Shown: piece by piece, positions 9,377 to 17,790 of the stretch
Numbering within the stretch: the stretch's first letter is position 1
Layout of the letters: each line of letters starts with the position of its first letter
DNA from: Clostridia bacterium
GTDB taxonomy: Bacteria > Bacillota_A > Clostridia > Christensenellales > Aristaeellaceae
DNA length: 64,000 nt
Assembly: GCA_017509065.1 (NCBI GenBank)
Contig: JAFWQM010000161.1
Location: 45,748 to 109,747, forward strand
Reading direction: 5' to 3'
Position numbers and translations under genes: made by a program
The notes under the pieces: model-generated
Told to the model about the DNA's origin: nothing
The model's database searches: none
What the model saw: the letters and a program-made list of their open reading frames with translations, nothing else

Positions 9377-9430
9377 AAAAGCCCTCCTTTCTTGCGGTTG
9401 CAATCACGCAGCGAAAGGCAGGGCTTATTG
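9377..9430. terminator. Bidirectional terminator between convergent operons
   Basis: An inverted repeat with arms around AAGCCCTCCTTTC and GAAAGGCAGGGCTT, separated by a G+C-containing centre, has A runs on the left and a T-rich stretch on the right. It lies between the stop of GH1 (plus) and the stop of the discoidin-like gene (minus). The rest of the 189-base gap holds nothing I recognise. Confidence 0.7.
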
Positions 9431-9436
9431 TATTTC

Positions 9437-10219
9437 TTATAAATCCCGACCAAAAACTTCCCATTCGGTCAAAGACGGAAACGCGGACGGATCATCACTT
9501 TTCACCAATCTTTCCAGCTTCAAAGAACGAATGATCCTGCCGCCCAGCGGGATCCATTGTCTTTCGCCTGTTTTTTTTAACCCGAAGAGAATATCTTCCC
9601 CTTCGTCAGTCACCGCATGGCCCTGCGTCCAGTATGCGTCATGCGGGAAATCCGCCCGGAGCGTCAGCGCCATGCTTTCCACCTGAACCGGACGGCCAAA
9701 ATCCAGCAGGCACCAGGCATCTTCCCGCGCTCCGATTCCCCAGCTTTGGAAAGGCCATTCGCCGTGGCCGGTATTGAACCGCATACCGTCGATCACGTTC
9801 CGCGCGGCGAAGCAGCTTTCATTTCTCGTTTCCACGTTGGCAGTCACATGCGGATAAAAATCAGTGTCACCCCGCAGATCAGCCGGATTCAGTGCGATAT
9901 TCCGCAGAGCTTTTCTTTCTTCCTCTTTCATTGTGCGAACCGAAATGATCTGCCGGCAGGCACTGAAAGCCCCGGGGCAATAGGCTAAGCGGTGTTCCTC
10001 CCTGGGGATCCTCCAATGAAGCTTCCCTGTGGGTGTATAGACCGCGCTTTCGGTGACTGCGGCATCAGGCTGAAACAACAGCCAGGAAGGTTTTTCGTTC
10101 GAAAAAATGACGATTTCATCGCCCGGTTCATAGATTCTGTCCAGACAGAGAAAGACTTCTTCCTGCCCTTGAGCTTCAGCGATCTTATTTCCCGCCGCAT
10201 CCAATATGCAAATCCTCAT
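9437..10219 (-). CDS. Discoidin-like (F5/8 type C) carbohydrate-binding protein
   Basis: 260 residues, ATG with GAGGGAT ribosome site. The N-terminal half (1-110) is a beta-rich module I cannot name. The C-terminal half, from about residue 125, has the pattern of galactose-binding / F5-8 type C modules (NVIDG, WGIGAREDAWCLLDFGRPVQVESMALTLRADFPHDAYW, LTEWEVFG). No catalytic motif and no signal peptide are visible. It is the last gene of the minus-strand operon, 15 bases after the GH39-like gene, and might be an intracellular sugar-binding or accessory protein for it. Confidence 0.6.
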   Translation of the reverse strand: MRICILDAAGNKIAEAQGQEEVFLCLDRIYEPGDEIVIFSNEKPSWLLFQPDAAVTESAVYTPTGKLHWRIPREEHRLAYCPGAFSACRQIISVRTMKEEERKALRNIALNPADLRGDTDFYPHVTANVETRNESCFAARNVIDGMRFNTGHGEWPFQSWGIGAREDAWCLLDFGRPVQVESMALTLRADFPHDAYWTQGHAVTDEGEDILFGLKKTGERQWIPLGGRIIRSLKLERLVKSDDPSAFPSLTEWEVFGRDL

Positions 10220-10234
10220 CGCTTATCCCTCTTT

Positions 10235-11680
10235 TCAATTGCTGATAATGGGAAGCAAGGACTTTTCCGCAATCAGCACCGGCGCGTCCCACACAGGAAC
10301 ACGGCGGAACACATCCAAGCCATCCTTACGTTCCCAATTAGTTACATCGTACACTCGCCCGCTGATCACATCCACCAGGACAGGCTGGCGGAAATGGCTT
10401 CCCGAGAAGGAAAAATCCAGGAAAGAAACGGGATATGCTTCTGCGGGAATGCTGTCGTCCCTCCAGATGGTGTAGATTCTGTCGGAGGTTCCCTGTTTTT
10501 GATACCCGTACACGGACAGGCTGCGATCCGTGTTCATGCGAAAACAGTCGCCGTCCTGGGCGTCCAGGGAAAAGCGTTTGCGCACGCCGGGCAAACGAAT
10601 CATGGTATCGTCAAAGATGGAAGCGATCTGCTGCACGGTGTAATAGGCGATCTTGGGGCGAATCACCTTTTTGTCCGGGGACGTCTGCAAAAGGCCCTTC
10701 ACATTGGCTGTCTTGATGGGGCCGGAGGTATCGTACTGCATTTCCGCAATGCTGAACACGCTGCACTGAATATCGTTTCCCAGGTTTTCCAGCATCCGGC
10801 GGGCATCCCACTTTGCCTGGGAAAGCTCTGTCCAGGGGTATTCGCCCAATGCGCCGCCGGCGTTTGGCATGGACGGCGCGCCGTTTTCTCCCTGGCGCAG
10901 CTTCATGCCCGGAGCGTACTTTTGAACGATTTCACGGAACCGGTACACAGCCAATTTGTTGGCGTCGGGGTTGTACACATAATCGTGGTAGGTTACATTG
11001 TCAAACAGTTCACAGGCGTTCTTTTCATACAAATATTTGAAAAATCGTTCCGTAAAGTCCAAATCGATGTGGCCCAGGGCCAGGCAGGAAATGCGTGCGC
11101 CGGGCTGAATTCGTTTGATGATTCGGCCCGTCAGTATATTGAATTCAGCGGTGGCCTCCGGGGTGTTCATTTTGTTGTCGCCGAAATTGGGTTCGTTCCA
11201 CACTTCCCAATCCTGTACCTTTTCCCGATAGCGCAGCGCCATGGCTTCCACAAAACGGCTGTACGCTTCCAAGCCTTCCTCAGAATGCGGCATCCCGGCC
11301 CCCAAATTCCAGCCGCCCGCTCCTTCGTAGATCGGATTGCCGTAGCCCGTTTGCAGCCAGGGCTTCAGCCCCTTTTCGCATAAGTCATCCACGATATGGT
11401 CCAGCCAGGCCCAATCATACACGCCCTTATCTTTTTCCGTTTTGGCCCAGCCGCCCTGCAAACGGGCGGTATGGATGCCCAGGGGCTTCAAATAATCCTT
11501 GTACTGGTCGTAATCCGTATAATCCCGGTCCAGGGTTTCGCAGCCCAAATACCAATTGGAGGAGCTGGTTTCATCCGTGCTCTTGGAATTGACCGTCCCG
11601 ATACAGGGAAGGCCGCAATCAAAGGCAGGGCGCGGAATGGAGGCTTCCGGTTTTCCAAGTGGATGCTTATATAATTCCAT
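10235..11680 (-). CDS. GH39-like (clan GH-A) glycoside hydrolase
   Basis: 481 residues from the ATG at 11678-11680, 8 bases after AAGGAG; a GTG three codons upstream would abut the ribosome site. Retaining clan GH-A pattern: VWNEPNFGDN with acid/base Glu163, and LRQGENGAP with probable nucleophile Glu265. GVYDWAWLDHIVDDLCEKGLKP is typical of the GH39 and related barrels. The last 130 residues form a beta-sandwich accessory domain. No signal peptide. Family assignment within clan GH-A is tentative; beta-xylosidase, alpha-iduronidase and other activities are possible. Cotranscribed with a GH105 and a 2-hydroxyacid dehydrogenase. Confidence 0.75.
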   Translation of the reverse strand: MELYKHPLGKPEASIPRPAFDCGLPCIGTVNSKSTDETSSSNWYLGCETLDRDYTDYDQYKDYLKPLGIHTARLQGGWAKTEKDKGVYDWAWLDHIVDDLCEKGLKPWLQTGYGNPIYEGAGGWNLGAGMPHSEEGLEAYSRFVEAMALRYREKVQDWEVWNEPNFGDNKMNTPEATAEFNILTGRIIKRIQPGARISCLALGHIDLDFTERFFKYLYEKNACELFDNVTYHDYVYNPDANKLAVYRFREIVQKYAPGMKLRQGENGAPSMPNAGGALGEYPWTELSQAKWDARRMLENLGNDIQCSVFSIAEMQYDTSGPIKTANVKGLLQTSPDKKVIRPKIAYYTVQQIASIFDDTMIRLPGVRKRFSLDAQDGDCFRMNTDRSLSVYGYQKQGTSDRIYTIWRDDSIPAEAYPVSFLDFSFSGSHFRQPVLVDVISGRVYDVTNWERKDGLDVFRRVPVWDAPVLIAEKSLLPIISN

Positions 11681-11692
11681 TGTTTTCACTCC

Positions 11693-12655
11693 TTACAGGT
11701 TCACCGCGTTCCGCATATCGCCATGCAAAAAAGCGGCAATATCCAAATACACTTCCCGCACGCAACGCTGCCTGGCTTCCACGCTGGCCCAGGCCAGGTG
11801 CGGGGTGATGATGAGCCTGCCGCTGTCCTGGATGGTAAGCAGCGGATCGTCATGTGGGAGGGGCTCCTTTTCCAGCACATCCACCGCCGCGCCGGCGATT
11901 TCACCGTTCACCAGCGCGTTAAACAGCGCCTGCTGATTCACCACCGGGCCCCGGGCCACGTTGATGAGTACAGCAGATGGCTTCATTTGTTGGAAAGCTT
12001 CCGCATCCATGAAATCCCTGGAAAGAGGGCTCAGGGGACAATGGAGGGAAATCACGTCGCTTTCCCTGAGCAGGGTTTCTTTGTCCACCTGCGCGAAAGG
12101 CACCTGTTTTTTCTGTCCGGTCAAAGAATGGTATACCACCCGGCAGCCCAGCGCTTCCGCGATGTTCGCCACCCGGCTCCCGATATTGCCCATGCCCACG
12201 ATACCCCAGGTTTTGCCGTCCAGCTCGTGAAAAGGAACGTCGAAATTGGAAAAGCTGGTTTGTGCGCTGTACGCCCCGGATTTTACATACTGATCGTAAT
12301 GCACGATTCTTTGCGTCAGGCACAGGGCCAGGGTGATGGTATGCTGGGCTACCATGGCGGTGGAATAGTTCACCGCGTTGCAAACCAGGATGCCCCGCTC
12401 CTTGCAATACGCCGTATCGCAAATATCGTAACCGGTAGCCAGAATGCCGATCATTTGCAAGTTTTTCGCATCCTGCAGGGCTTTTCTCGTCAGCGGCGCT
12501 TTATTGGCGATCACGATTTCAGCATCCCGAATCCGCTGCCTGACTTCCTCTTCCGTGGTGGTATTGCCGTAGGCGGTCACTTCGCCCAATTCCTCAAAGG
12601 AAGAAACATCCACATCCCGGCCCACGCTGTTTCTTTCCAACAGAACGATTTTCAT
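11693..12655 (-). CDS. D-isomer-specific 2-hydroxyacid dehydrogenase
   Basis: 320 residues. The Rossmann motif GIVGMGNIGSRVANIAEALG lies near 145-165, followed by the catalytic set: Arg of LINVARGPVV, Glu of DVLEKEPLP and His of ITPHLAW. It reduces a 2-ketoacid or oxidises a 2-hydroxyacid with NAD(P), for example glycerate/hydroxypyruvate. The start overlaps the stop of the GH105 gene by 4 bases (ATGA). In this operon it may handle a keto-acid from uronate breakdown; that is inference. Confidence 0.88.
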   Translation of the reverse strand: MKIVLLERNSVGRDVDVSSFEELGEVTAYGNTTTEEEVRQRIRDAEIVIANKAPLTRKALQDAKNLQMIGILATGYDICDTAYCKERGILVCNAVNYSTAMVAQHTITLALCLTQRIVHYDQYVKSGAYSAQTSFSNFDVPFHELDGKTWGIVGMGNIGSRVANIAEALGCRVVYHSLTGQKKQVPFAQVDKETLLRESDVISLHCPLSPLSRDFMDAEAFQQMKPSAVLINVARGPVVNQQALFNALVNGEIAGAAVDVLEKEPLPHDDPLLTIQDSGRLIITPHLAWASVEARQRCVREVYLDIAAFLHGDMRNAVNL

Positions 12656-13719
12656 TTTGTTTCCTCCCGGAAATCCACTTCCACAATGCCGTTCCGATAA
12701 GCTTCCACCAGCGCCAGCATGAACGCGCCGAAGGAATGGTGTTCATCCCGGGCGGGAAGCTTTTCAGTGATATACGCCTGAATTGTTCCTTTTTCCGCGC
12801 CTTCCCCTGGGCATAAGCAGCCCGGACAGGAAAGCTCAGTAGAAAAGTCCGGATGGATACAGTGTTTAAGCAAGCCTTGGATACCATCGGCAAAGGAGCG
12901 CAGATACCCCTCTGTCCGAAGCAAGCCGCAGCGGATGCCGATGCCCATGCCATAGAGAATCAGGGCGGTACCAGAGGATTCCTCCCAGGAAAGGGGTTCC
13001 GTAATTTCCTGCCGCCACAGGCCTTTTTCCGTTTGGTATGGCAACAGCTTGCTTGATAAGGACAAAAACAAATCCTCCGCTTTCCAACGCTGGGGGTGTC
13101 CCTTTGGAAGATATTGAATCACTTCTGCCAGCGCGGCATACCCCCAGCCGTTGCCCCGGCTCCAATGATCCTGAGAGCAGGCGGCGGGATCAGACAGAAA
13201 ACCTCTGCATTGATGCAGCAGTCCGCAGGATTGGTCCCGCAGCGCTTCGATCATCCGCAGGCATTGATCCACTGCAAAGTCAATATATTTCGATTCACGC
13301 AGAGAAAGCCCGCTGAACAGCATAAAAGGCGTTACGGCAAACAAGGTGTCGATCCAGACAGCTCCCTGTTCCTGCATGCCCGGCATGCAAAGCAAACCGC
13401 TTTTCTCCTTCGGCCCCTGCATCGTTTGTTCACAGAAGGAACGCAGCTCTTCTTCCGCGCGTTTGTGAAATCCAACCATATCCGCCCACGCGGCAGCATT
13501 GCCGCCCAAACGGTAGCAGGCAAAATTGTAAGAAGGATGCTGCACCTCATGGGGCCAACGGGAAAGCAGCAGCCTGCATCGGTTTTTCAGTTCTTCGTCC
13601 TGTCCTTCCCAGGCGCATTGAACCAGCGCGTAATTTGCCATCAGGCCGTAATAGTTGTTGATTTCTTCCACCTGGGCATAATGATCGTACAGCCCCTGAA
13701 TCCATTTCAGCGTATCCAT
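12652..13719 (-). CDS. GH105/GH88-type unsaturated uronyl hydrolase
   Basis: 355 residues with an (alpha/alpha)6-barrel pattern. DHWSRGNGWGYAALAEV (about 188-204) is the hallmark of unsaturated rhamnogalacturonyl hydrolases, and AVWIDTLFAVTPFM supplies the conserved Asp. These enzymes hydrate the 4,5-double bond left by polysaccharide lyases and release a keto-uronate. No signal peptide, so it acts on imported lyase products. It overlaps the dehydrogenase gene by 4 bases and follows the AraC-type regulator by 18 bases. GH105 is more likely than GH88 from the WSRGNGW motif. Confidence 0.87.
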   Translation of the reverse strand: MDTLKWIQGLYDHYAQVEEINNYYGLMANYALVQCAWEGQDEELKNRCRLLLSRWPHEVQHPSYNFACYRLGGNAAAWADMVGFHKRAEEELRSFCEQTMQGPKEKSGLLCMPGMQEQGAVWIDTLFAVTPFMLFSGLSLRESKYIDFAVDQCLRMIEALRDQSCGLLHQCRGFLSDPAACSQDHWSRGNGWGYAALAEVIQYLPKGHPQRWKAEDLFLSLSSKLLPYQTEKGLWRQEITEPLSWEESSGTALILYGMGIGIRCGLLRTEGYLRSFADGIQGLLKHCIHPDFSTELSCPGCLCPGEGAEKGTIQAYITEKLPARDEHHSFGAFMLALVEAYRNGIVEVDFREETK

Positions 13720-13737
13720 CCTGCACTCCGTATCTCG

Positions 13738-14640
13738 CTATTCTGCTTGTTTCCTGTACTGGCTGGGCGTGCAGCCCAGATTCTTTTTGAATACGATATA
13801 GAAATAGCTGCTGTTGGTGAATCCTACCGCGTCGGATATTTCATTGACGGTTTTGCTGCTGTGCAGCAGCAGATCGCACGCCGCGTCAAGCCGGTATTTC
13901 ATCAGATAGTCCGTAAAGCTGGTGCCGGTCAATTGTTTAAAGATCCGGCCCAGGTAAGCGGCCGACATATCCACGTGATCCGCCACGTCGTTCAGGGACA
14001 GGGCCATGCTGCTGTAATTGTCCGTCACATAGTCCTTCACCTGCTGAATCAGCTGCTCATACTTTTTCTGGCTGTAATCCTGGGTCTTTTCGCCGATTTC
14101 CCAGATGAGATGCAGGAACATCTGGTTGGCTTCCTCCAGCGTTTCCAGCTCCTGCAATTTATGCTGGAATTGATCAAAGTCCGTCAGCACGCTGGAAACC
14201 TCGGAAATGGTATTGCTGGAGGCGCGTTTGATGGCGTTTGCCAAAAGCACCAGGGCGATGCGGATATCCTCCACCGAGCAAAAGCGGATCTGATCCATGA
14301 ATTGCTCATAGTAGGCTTCCGCGTCCTGCTTGCGGCCCGCGAACAGAGCGGACACCATTTTTTCTTCTATGTCATGGGGATAGATGAATTTTTCCTTGCC
14401 GTATTCGGCGGTTTCCTCCGGGGTGAAGATACGGTTCTGGCCCAGCAGGAACCGGAAGGAAAGATTGTTCAGCGCTTCCGCGTAGAGATAGGGAATATCA
14501 CCTACGGAATGGCCCAGGGAACTGACCGCGATGCTGACGGACGCCTGATCCTCTTCCATGATTTGCTTGTTGATCTGTTCAAACACCGCTGCAATCGCAC
14601 CGTGCGCACGCTCTGTTCCCCGGGCACGCACACGCACCAC
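13738..14640 (-). CDS. AraC-family regulator, C-terminal part (frameshifted from the gene at 14502-15977)
   Basis: 300 residues in the open frame; roughly the first 15 are out-of-frame noise, and the real homology begins near AAVFEQINKQ. The C-terminal 100 residues are an AraC double helix-turn-helix (LNDVADHVDMSAAYLGRIFKQLTG and VNEISDAVGFTNSSYFYIVFKKNLG). The preceding part is the degenerate GGDEF-like linker of YesN-type membrane regulators. The N-terminal membrane half is in another frame and overlaps at 14502-14640. Together they make one protein of about 740 residues, interrupted by a -1 shift (one missing base) somewhere near 14590-14640. Probably controls the ABC importer and hydrolase genes around it. 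Confidence 0.8.
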   Translation of the reverse strand: MVRVRARGTERAHGAIAAVFEQINKQIMEEDQASVSIAVSSLGHSVGDIPYLYAEALNNLSFRFLLGQNRIFTPEETAEYGKEKFIYPHDIEEKMVSALFAGRKQDAEAYYEQFMDQIRFCSVEDIRIALVLLANAIKRASSNTISEVSSVLTDFDQFQHKLQELETLEEANQMFLHLIWEIGEKTQDYSQKKYEQLIQQVKDYVTDNYSSMALSLNDVADHVDMSAAYLGRIFKQLTGTSFTDYLMKYRLDAACDLLLHSSKTVNEISDAVGFTNSSYFYIVFKKNLGCTPSQYRKQAE

Positions 14641-15977
14641 AGGCCTTCCCGCATTTTCAGCAGCAAATGCTCCCGATAATTTTCTGAGAATACCTTTTCC
14701 GCCGTCTGTTCGATATGCTGCGCGATTCTCTCCGTATCATTGCGATGCTTGGGAAGATAATCGTGCATATAATCCACGCTGAGCAGCAGCAGCCGGTTTT
14801 CCTGGTCCATATCGTAGGTCATGCCCAATTGGGAAAGCTGCTCCTTGATTTTGGAAGGTTCATCCGCCACATTGCCCTGCATGAGCCTGCGAAGATACAT
14901 GCCTCGCTCCAGCTCCAGCTTTCTTTTCCGGTCCAGTTTCAGCGTTTCTGCTGTATCGATCACCTGCTTCACCGGCTGATAAATGGTACGGGAGAAGAAA
15001 TAGGTGCCCCCCAGGCTGGACAGCGTGACCAGGAAAGCAATCAGATAAAAAATATTCCGCAAATTCATAATGGGTTTGACAAGATCAGCGTAATTGCTGA
15101 TGGAAACAAACACCCATTGATCATATCCCGCATGGGATGGCGTGGCATAAACCAGCATGGTTCTGTTTTTGCCCGTCCCGCTCAGCACATATCCGGAAGC
15201 CTTTTCAAAGATCGTTTCCGGAAACATTTCCCGATCGCTGGCGGAACCGATCAGGCTGCTGTCCGTGGCATAAACGATCTGCCGGTTTTTGCTGATGATC
15301 TGAATCTGTTCCTGTCCGAGCCCGTTGGAGGAAATAAAAGTAAACGCGTCTCCCATCCAGCCGAAATGAAAATTAAACGCGATGATGTTCTTGATGGCGC
15401 CGCCGCTGTAACTGTCGTAAAGCAAATAAGTATATACGTATTCTTCATAATTCTGGCCGTTGGGCTTTTCCTCTACAGCGCGGCGCAAAAACGGCGTAAA
15501 CTTGGGATACTCCTGGATATGGTCCAGCAAATCCACAAAACTTTTATCCTCAAATTGGCTTTTATCCTGAACGGAATATGCGTTGGTGCCGTTGGTTAAA
15601 TAAATGTGATCCTCGTACTGATTATAAATATATATGGACTGCAGCTGCTTTACGCTTTGGCGCAGCTGCGACAGCGCTTTCATAGCGGCCAGGGTGTCCT
15701 TTCCTTCGGTGGAATAGAACAGCTGGGAAATGGTTTTGTCCCGGCTGGCGGCCTGCATCAGGTAATTGGCGTATTCCGCCCGGAAGTCCACCACGTTGGC
15801 GACCCGCTGCAGATTTTCCTGACGGGATCGGAAGATTTCATCCTGCATGAAGCGCTCCGCTGCGTGGGAGAAAAAGAAGGTAAGCAAAAAAACGGTGATG
15901 GCCGTCATCCCCAATGAGCCCAAGATCAAACGAAGAAAAATCGGATTATCCCGCAGCTTATCCCGGAGCTTTTTCAT
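14502..15977 (-). CDS. AraC-family membrane regulator, N-terminal sensor part (frameshifted)
   Basis: 491 residues, of which the first 460 or so are meaningful. A membrane helix near 17-37 and a second near 295-315 flank an extracytoplasmic Cache-like sensor domain; a HAMP-like stretch and the start of the degenerate cyclase-like linker follow. After the GLWCVCVPGEQSV segment the frame drifts into Arg/Ser-rich noise ending RSVPWAIP, while the expected continuation is found in the -1 frame (13738-14640). A GGGG run at the CCCGGGGAAC site is one possible place for a lost base. It has its own promoter at 16016-16044. Could be a sequencing error, a real inactivation or, less likely, recoding. Confidence 0.8.
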   Translation of the reverse strand: MKKLRDKLRDNPIFLRLILGSLGMTAITVFLLTFFFSHAAERFMQDEIFRSRQENLQRVANVVDFRAEYANYLMQAASRDKTISQLFYSTEGKDTLAAMKALSQLRQSVKQLQSIYIYNQYEDHIYLTNGTNAYSVQDKSQFEDKSFVDLLDHIQEYPKFTPFLRRAVEEKPNGQNYEEYVYTYLLYDSYSGGAIKNIIAFNFHFGWMGDAFTFISSNGLGQEQIQIISKNRQIVYATDSSLIGSASDREMFPETIFEKASGYVLSGTGKNRTMLVYATPSHAGYDQWVFVSISNYADLVKPIMNLRNIFYLIAFLVTLSSLGGTYFFSRTIYQPVKQVIDTAETLKLDRKRKLELERGMYLRRLMQGNVADEPSKIKEQLSQLGMTYDMDQENRLLLLSVDYMHDYLPKHRNDTERIAQHIEQTAEKVFSENYREHLLLKMREGLWCVCVPGEQSVRTVRLQRCLNRSTSKSWKRIRRPSASRSVPWAIP

Positions 15978-16015
15978 AGCGCAGTTCTTCCTTTTCTGTG
16001 ATTATTTCTGTCCCT

Positions 16016-16044
16016 ATTATACAGCAGAATCACAGGTTTTTCAA
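16016..16044 (-). promoter_or_regulatory. Sigma-A promoter of the AraC-type regulator
   Basis: On the minus strand TTGAAA (16039-16044), 17 bases, TATAAT (16016-16021), about 40 bases before the regulator start. Placed after the terminator of the solute-binding protein gene, so the regulator and the genes after it have their own transcript. Confidence 0.75.
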
Positions 16045-16059
16045 TTTGTAAACAAGCGG

Positions 16060-16088
16060 GCTCCGGCATGGGAAACCCATGCCGGAGC
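16060..16088. terminator. Hairpin after the solute-binding protein gene
   Basis: A perfect 13-bp stem (GCTCCGGCATGGG and its complement) closes on AAA. It lies 24 bases after the solute-binding protein stop on the minus strand. The U tract is weak, so read-through into the regulator is possible. Confidence 0.75.
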
Positions 16089-16112
16089 TGCTTTTCAAAT
16101 ATGGCTTGCTAT

Positions 16113-17603
16113 TTACTGGGCCAGGTATTCGGCAATCTGGGAGTTCACCGCGTCGATCACGGTCTGCAAGCCGGCCGCTTCCAAACGCTGCTGGAGCTGC
16201 TCCAGGCTGGTGGCGGGGTCCACAGCGCCCTTATCCAGGGGCACCTTGTATTCATCCTGAACCGTCTTGATGGCGGCCAGTTCGCCGGAAATGTCATCCT
16301 GCTTGATGGAGAAGCCACCCAGCGCGGGCAACACAGTGCATTCGGAGAACTTGGCTTTCCATTCGATCATCACGGGGTTGTCATTCAGGGAGCCCAGCGC
16401 GAACTTGTCGTAGCCAAACTGCATGCCCATGTTCTTTAAGCTCAGTTCAGTGGGATCAGCGCCTTCGGGGATCCACTTGGTGCGGGTTTCAGGATCCCAT
16501 TCAAAGGTAACGCCTTCGATACCGTTCATCAGCACGCTGTACACTTCTTCATCAGTATACATGAGTTCCACAAATTTCAGGGCCCGTTCGGGATGCTTGC
16601 TGTAAGCGCCCACGGCGACGCCGTTGTTGGCGGGAGCGATGGATTCTACAAGACCGCTCTTGTAGTCGGAAGAATAGAAGCCGACCTTCCAATCGGGGTG
16701 CTCAGTCAAAACAGATGTGGAATCGCCGTTGGCATTGGAGAAATTGCGCAGGGCAGTACCCACCTTGCCAGCCTTGAACAGGGTGGCGCTACTGTCGGTC
16801 TGGGCCATGATGCTCTTGGATACAAAGCCCTTCTCATAGTAACTGCGCATCTTCTGTACAAAAGCGGCATATTCGGGGGTGGCGGTCACATTGAATACGC
16901 CAGCGGCAGGGTTCTTCAGGTCGTATACCAGGAAGCCGTTGCTGTGATCCACGGGGCGAGACCAATCCATTTCGTTCAGGAAGGTCTGGAAAGCCATGGC
17001 CTCGGCGCCGTTGTTGCCGAAGGGCTGCATACCGGGCTCGTTGTCCTTCAAGGCCTGCAGGTAAACTTCCAGGGTTTCATCGTCCACGATTTCGGGGCAA
17101 TTGTACTTTTCGCGCAGATCCTCGCGGTACATATAGAAGAAGGTGGTCCAGTCAGGAATGAAATTGCACACCATGAAAATCTTGCCGTCAATCTTCAGGG
17201 CGTCCACTACACCGCGCTCGTTCATCAACTTCCAGGTTTCGGGAGCATATTTGGGAATCAGATCGGTGATATCCATGAAAGCGCCTTTTGCGCCTTCAGT
17301 GAAATAGCCTGCCCAGTTGGCAGTGTAGGTTAGGTCGTAGGCTTCGCCGCTGGCCCAGATCATGGGCAGCTTGGTGCGGTAATCGCCCCAGGATACCATG
17401 ATGGGCTGAATTTCCGCGTTGATTTTTTCGGTGAGCAGTTTGTTCAGCAGGTCCAGATGCTCCTGGGCGTGAATGCTGCCTTCGTCGCCGATGCAGTACA
17501 TGGTGAGTACCACATGTTCATTCATGTCGTCTTCCGCGTGAGCAAAGGAAACCAGGGACAGGCACAGGATCAGTGCCAGAACGAGAGATACCAGTTTCTT
17601 CAT
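16113..17603 (-). CDS. Carbohydrate ABC transporter substrate-binding protein (DUF3502-type)
   Basis: 496 residues. The signal peptide MKKLVSLVLALILCLSLVSFAHA ends in an AHA-ED type I site with no lipobox cysteine, unusual for a Gram-positive binding protein. The body is a family 1 extracellular solute-binding fold, and the C-terminal GAVDPATSLEQLQQRLEAAGLQ region matches the DUF3502 tail of oligosaccharide (LplA/YtcQ-type) binding proteins. It follows two permease genes with a 187-base gap containing a hairpin. It should capture an oligosaccharide for the permeases. Confidence 0.9.
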   Translation of the reverse strand: MKKLVSLVLALILCLSLVSFAHAEDDMNEHVVLTMYCIGDEGSIHAQEHLDLLNKLLTEKINAEIQPIMVSWGDYRTKLPMIWASGEAYDLTYTANWAGYFTEGAKGAFMDITDLIPKYAPETWKLMNERGVVDALKIDGKIFMVCNFIPDWTTFFYMYREDLREKYNCPEIVDDETLEVYLQALKDNEPGMQPFGNNGAEAMAFQTFLNEMDWSRPVDHSNGFLVYDLKNPAAGVFNVTATPEYAAFVQKMRSYYEKGFVSKSIMAQTDSSATLFKAGKVGTALRNFSNANGDSTSVLTEHPDWKVGFYSSDYKSGLVESIAPANNGVAVGAYSKHPERALKFVELMYTDEEVYSVLMNGIEGVTFEWDPETRTKWIPEGADPTELSLKNMGMQFGYDKFALGSLNDNPVMIEWKAKFSECTVLPALGGFSIKQDDISGELAAIKTVQDEYKVPLDKGAVDPATSLEQLQQRLEAAGLQTVIDAVNSQIAEYLAQ

Positions 17604-17674
17604 GGGTCGTTCCTCCTTAAAATATGATGGTTTATCTGCAGTGCTGTCTCAAGCACTAAGCAACAATGAATATT

Positions 17675-17767
17675 GGCAGTCCGAGGCTCTTCCGCAGCCT
17701 CAATCGGCGCGACTGCCCTTCATGGGCAGATCGCTTGTTTCGGCTGATTTCACCTCGGACTTTTTGC
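17675..17767. terminator. Intercistronic hairpin between permease and binding-protein genes
   Basis: AGTCCGAGG (17678-17686) is the exact complement of CCTCGGACT (17753-17761), and a smaller GCCC-GGGC hairpin is nested inside. Such structures commonly stabilise the binding-protein message or attenuate transcription. Nothing coding was seen in 17604-17790. Confidence 0.5.
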
Positions 17768-17790
17768 CGCCACTGGCGGCAGTCCAAGGT

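Noticed and set aside
14502..14640. Programmed -1 frameshifting to make the AraC regulator
   Set aside because: I see no X-XXY-YYZ slippery site with a downstream pseudoknot; a lost base or sequencing error is simpler.
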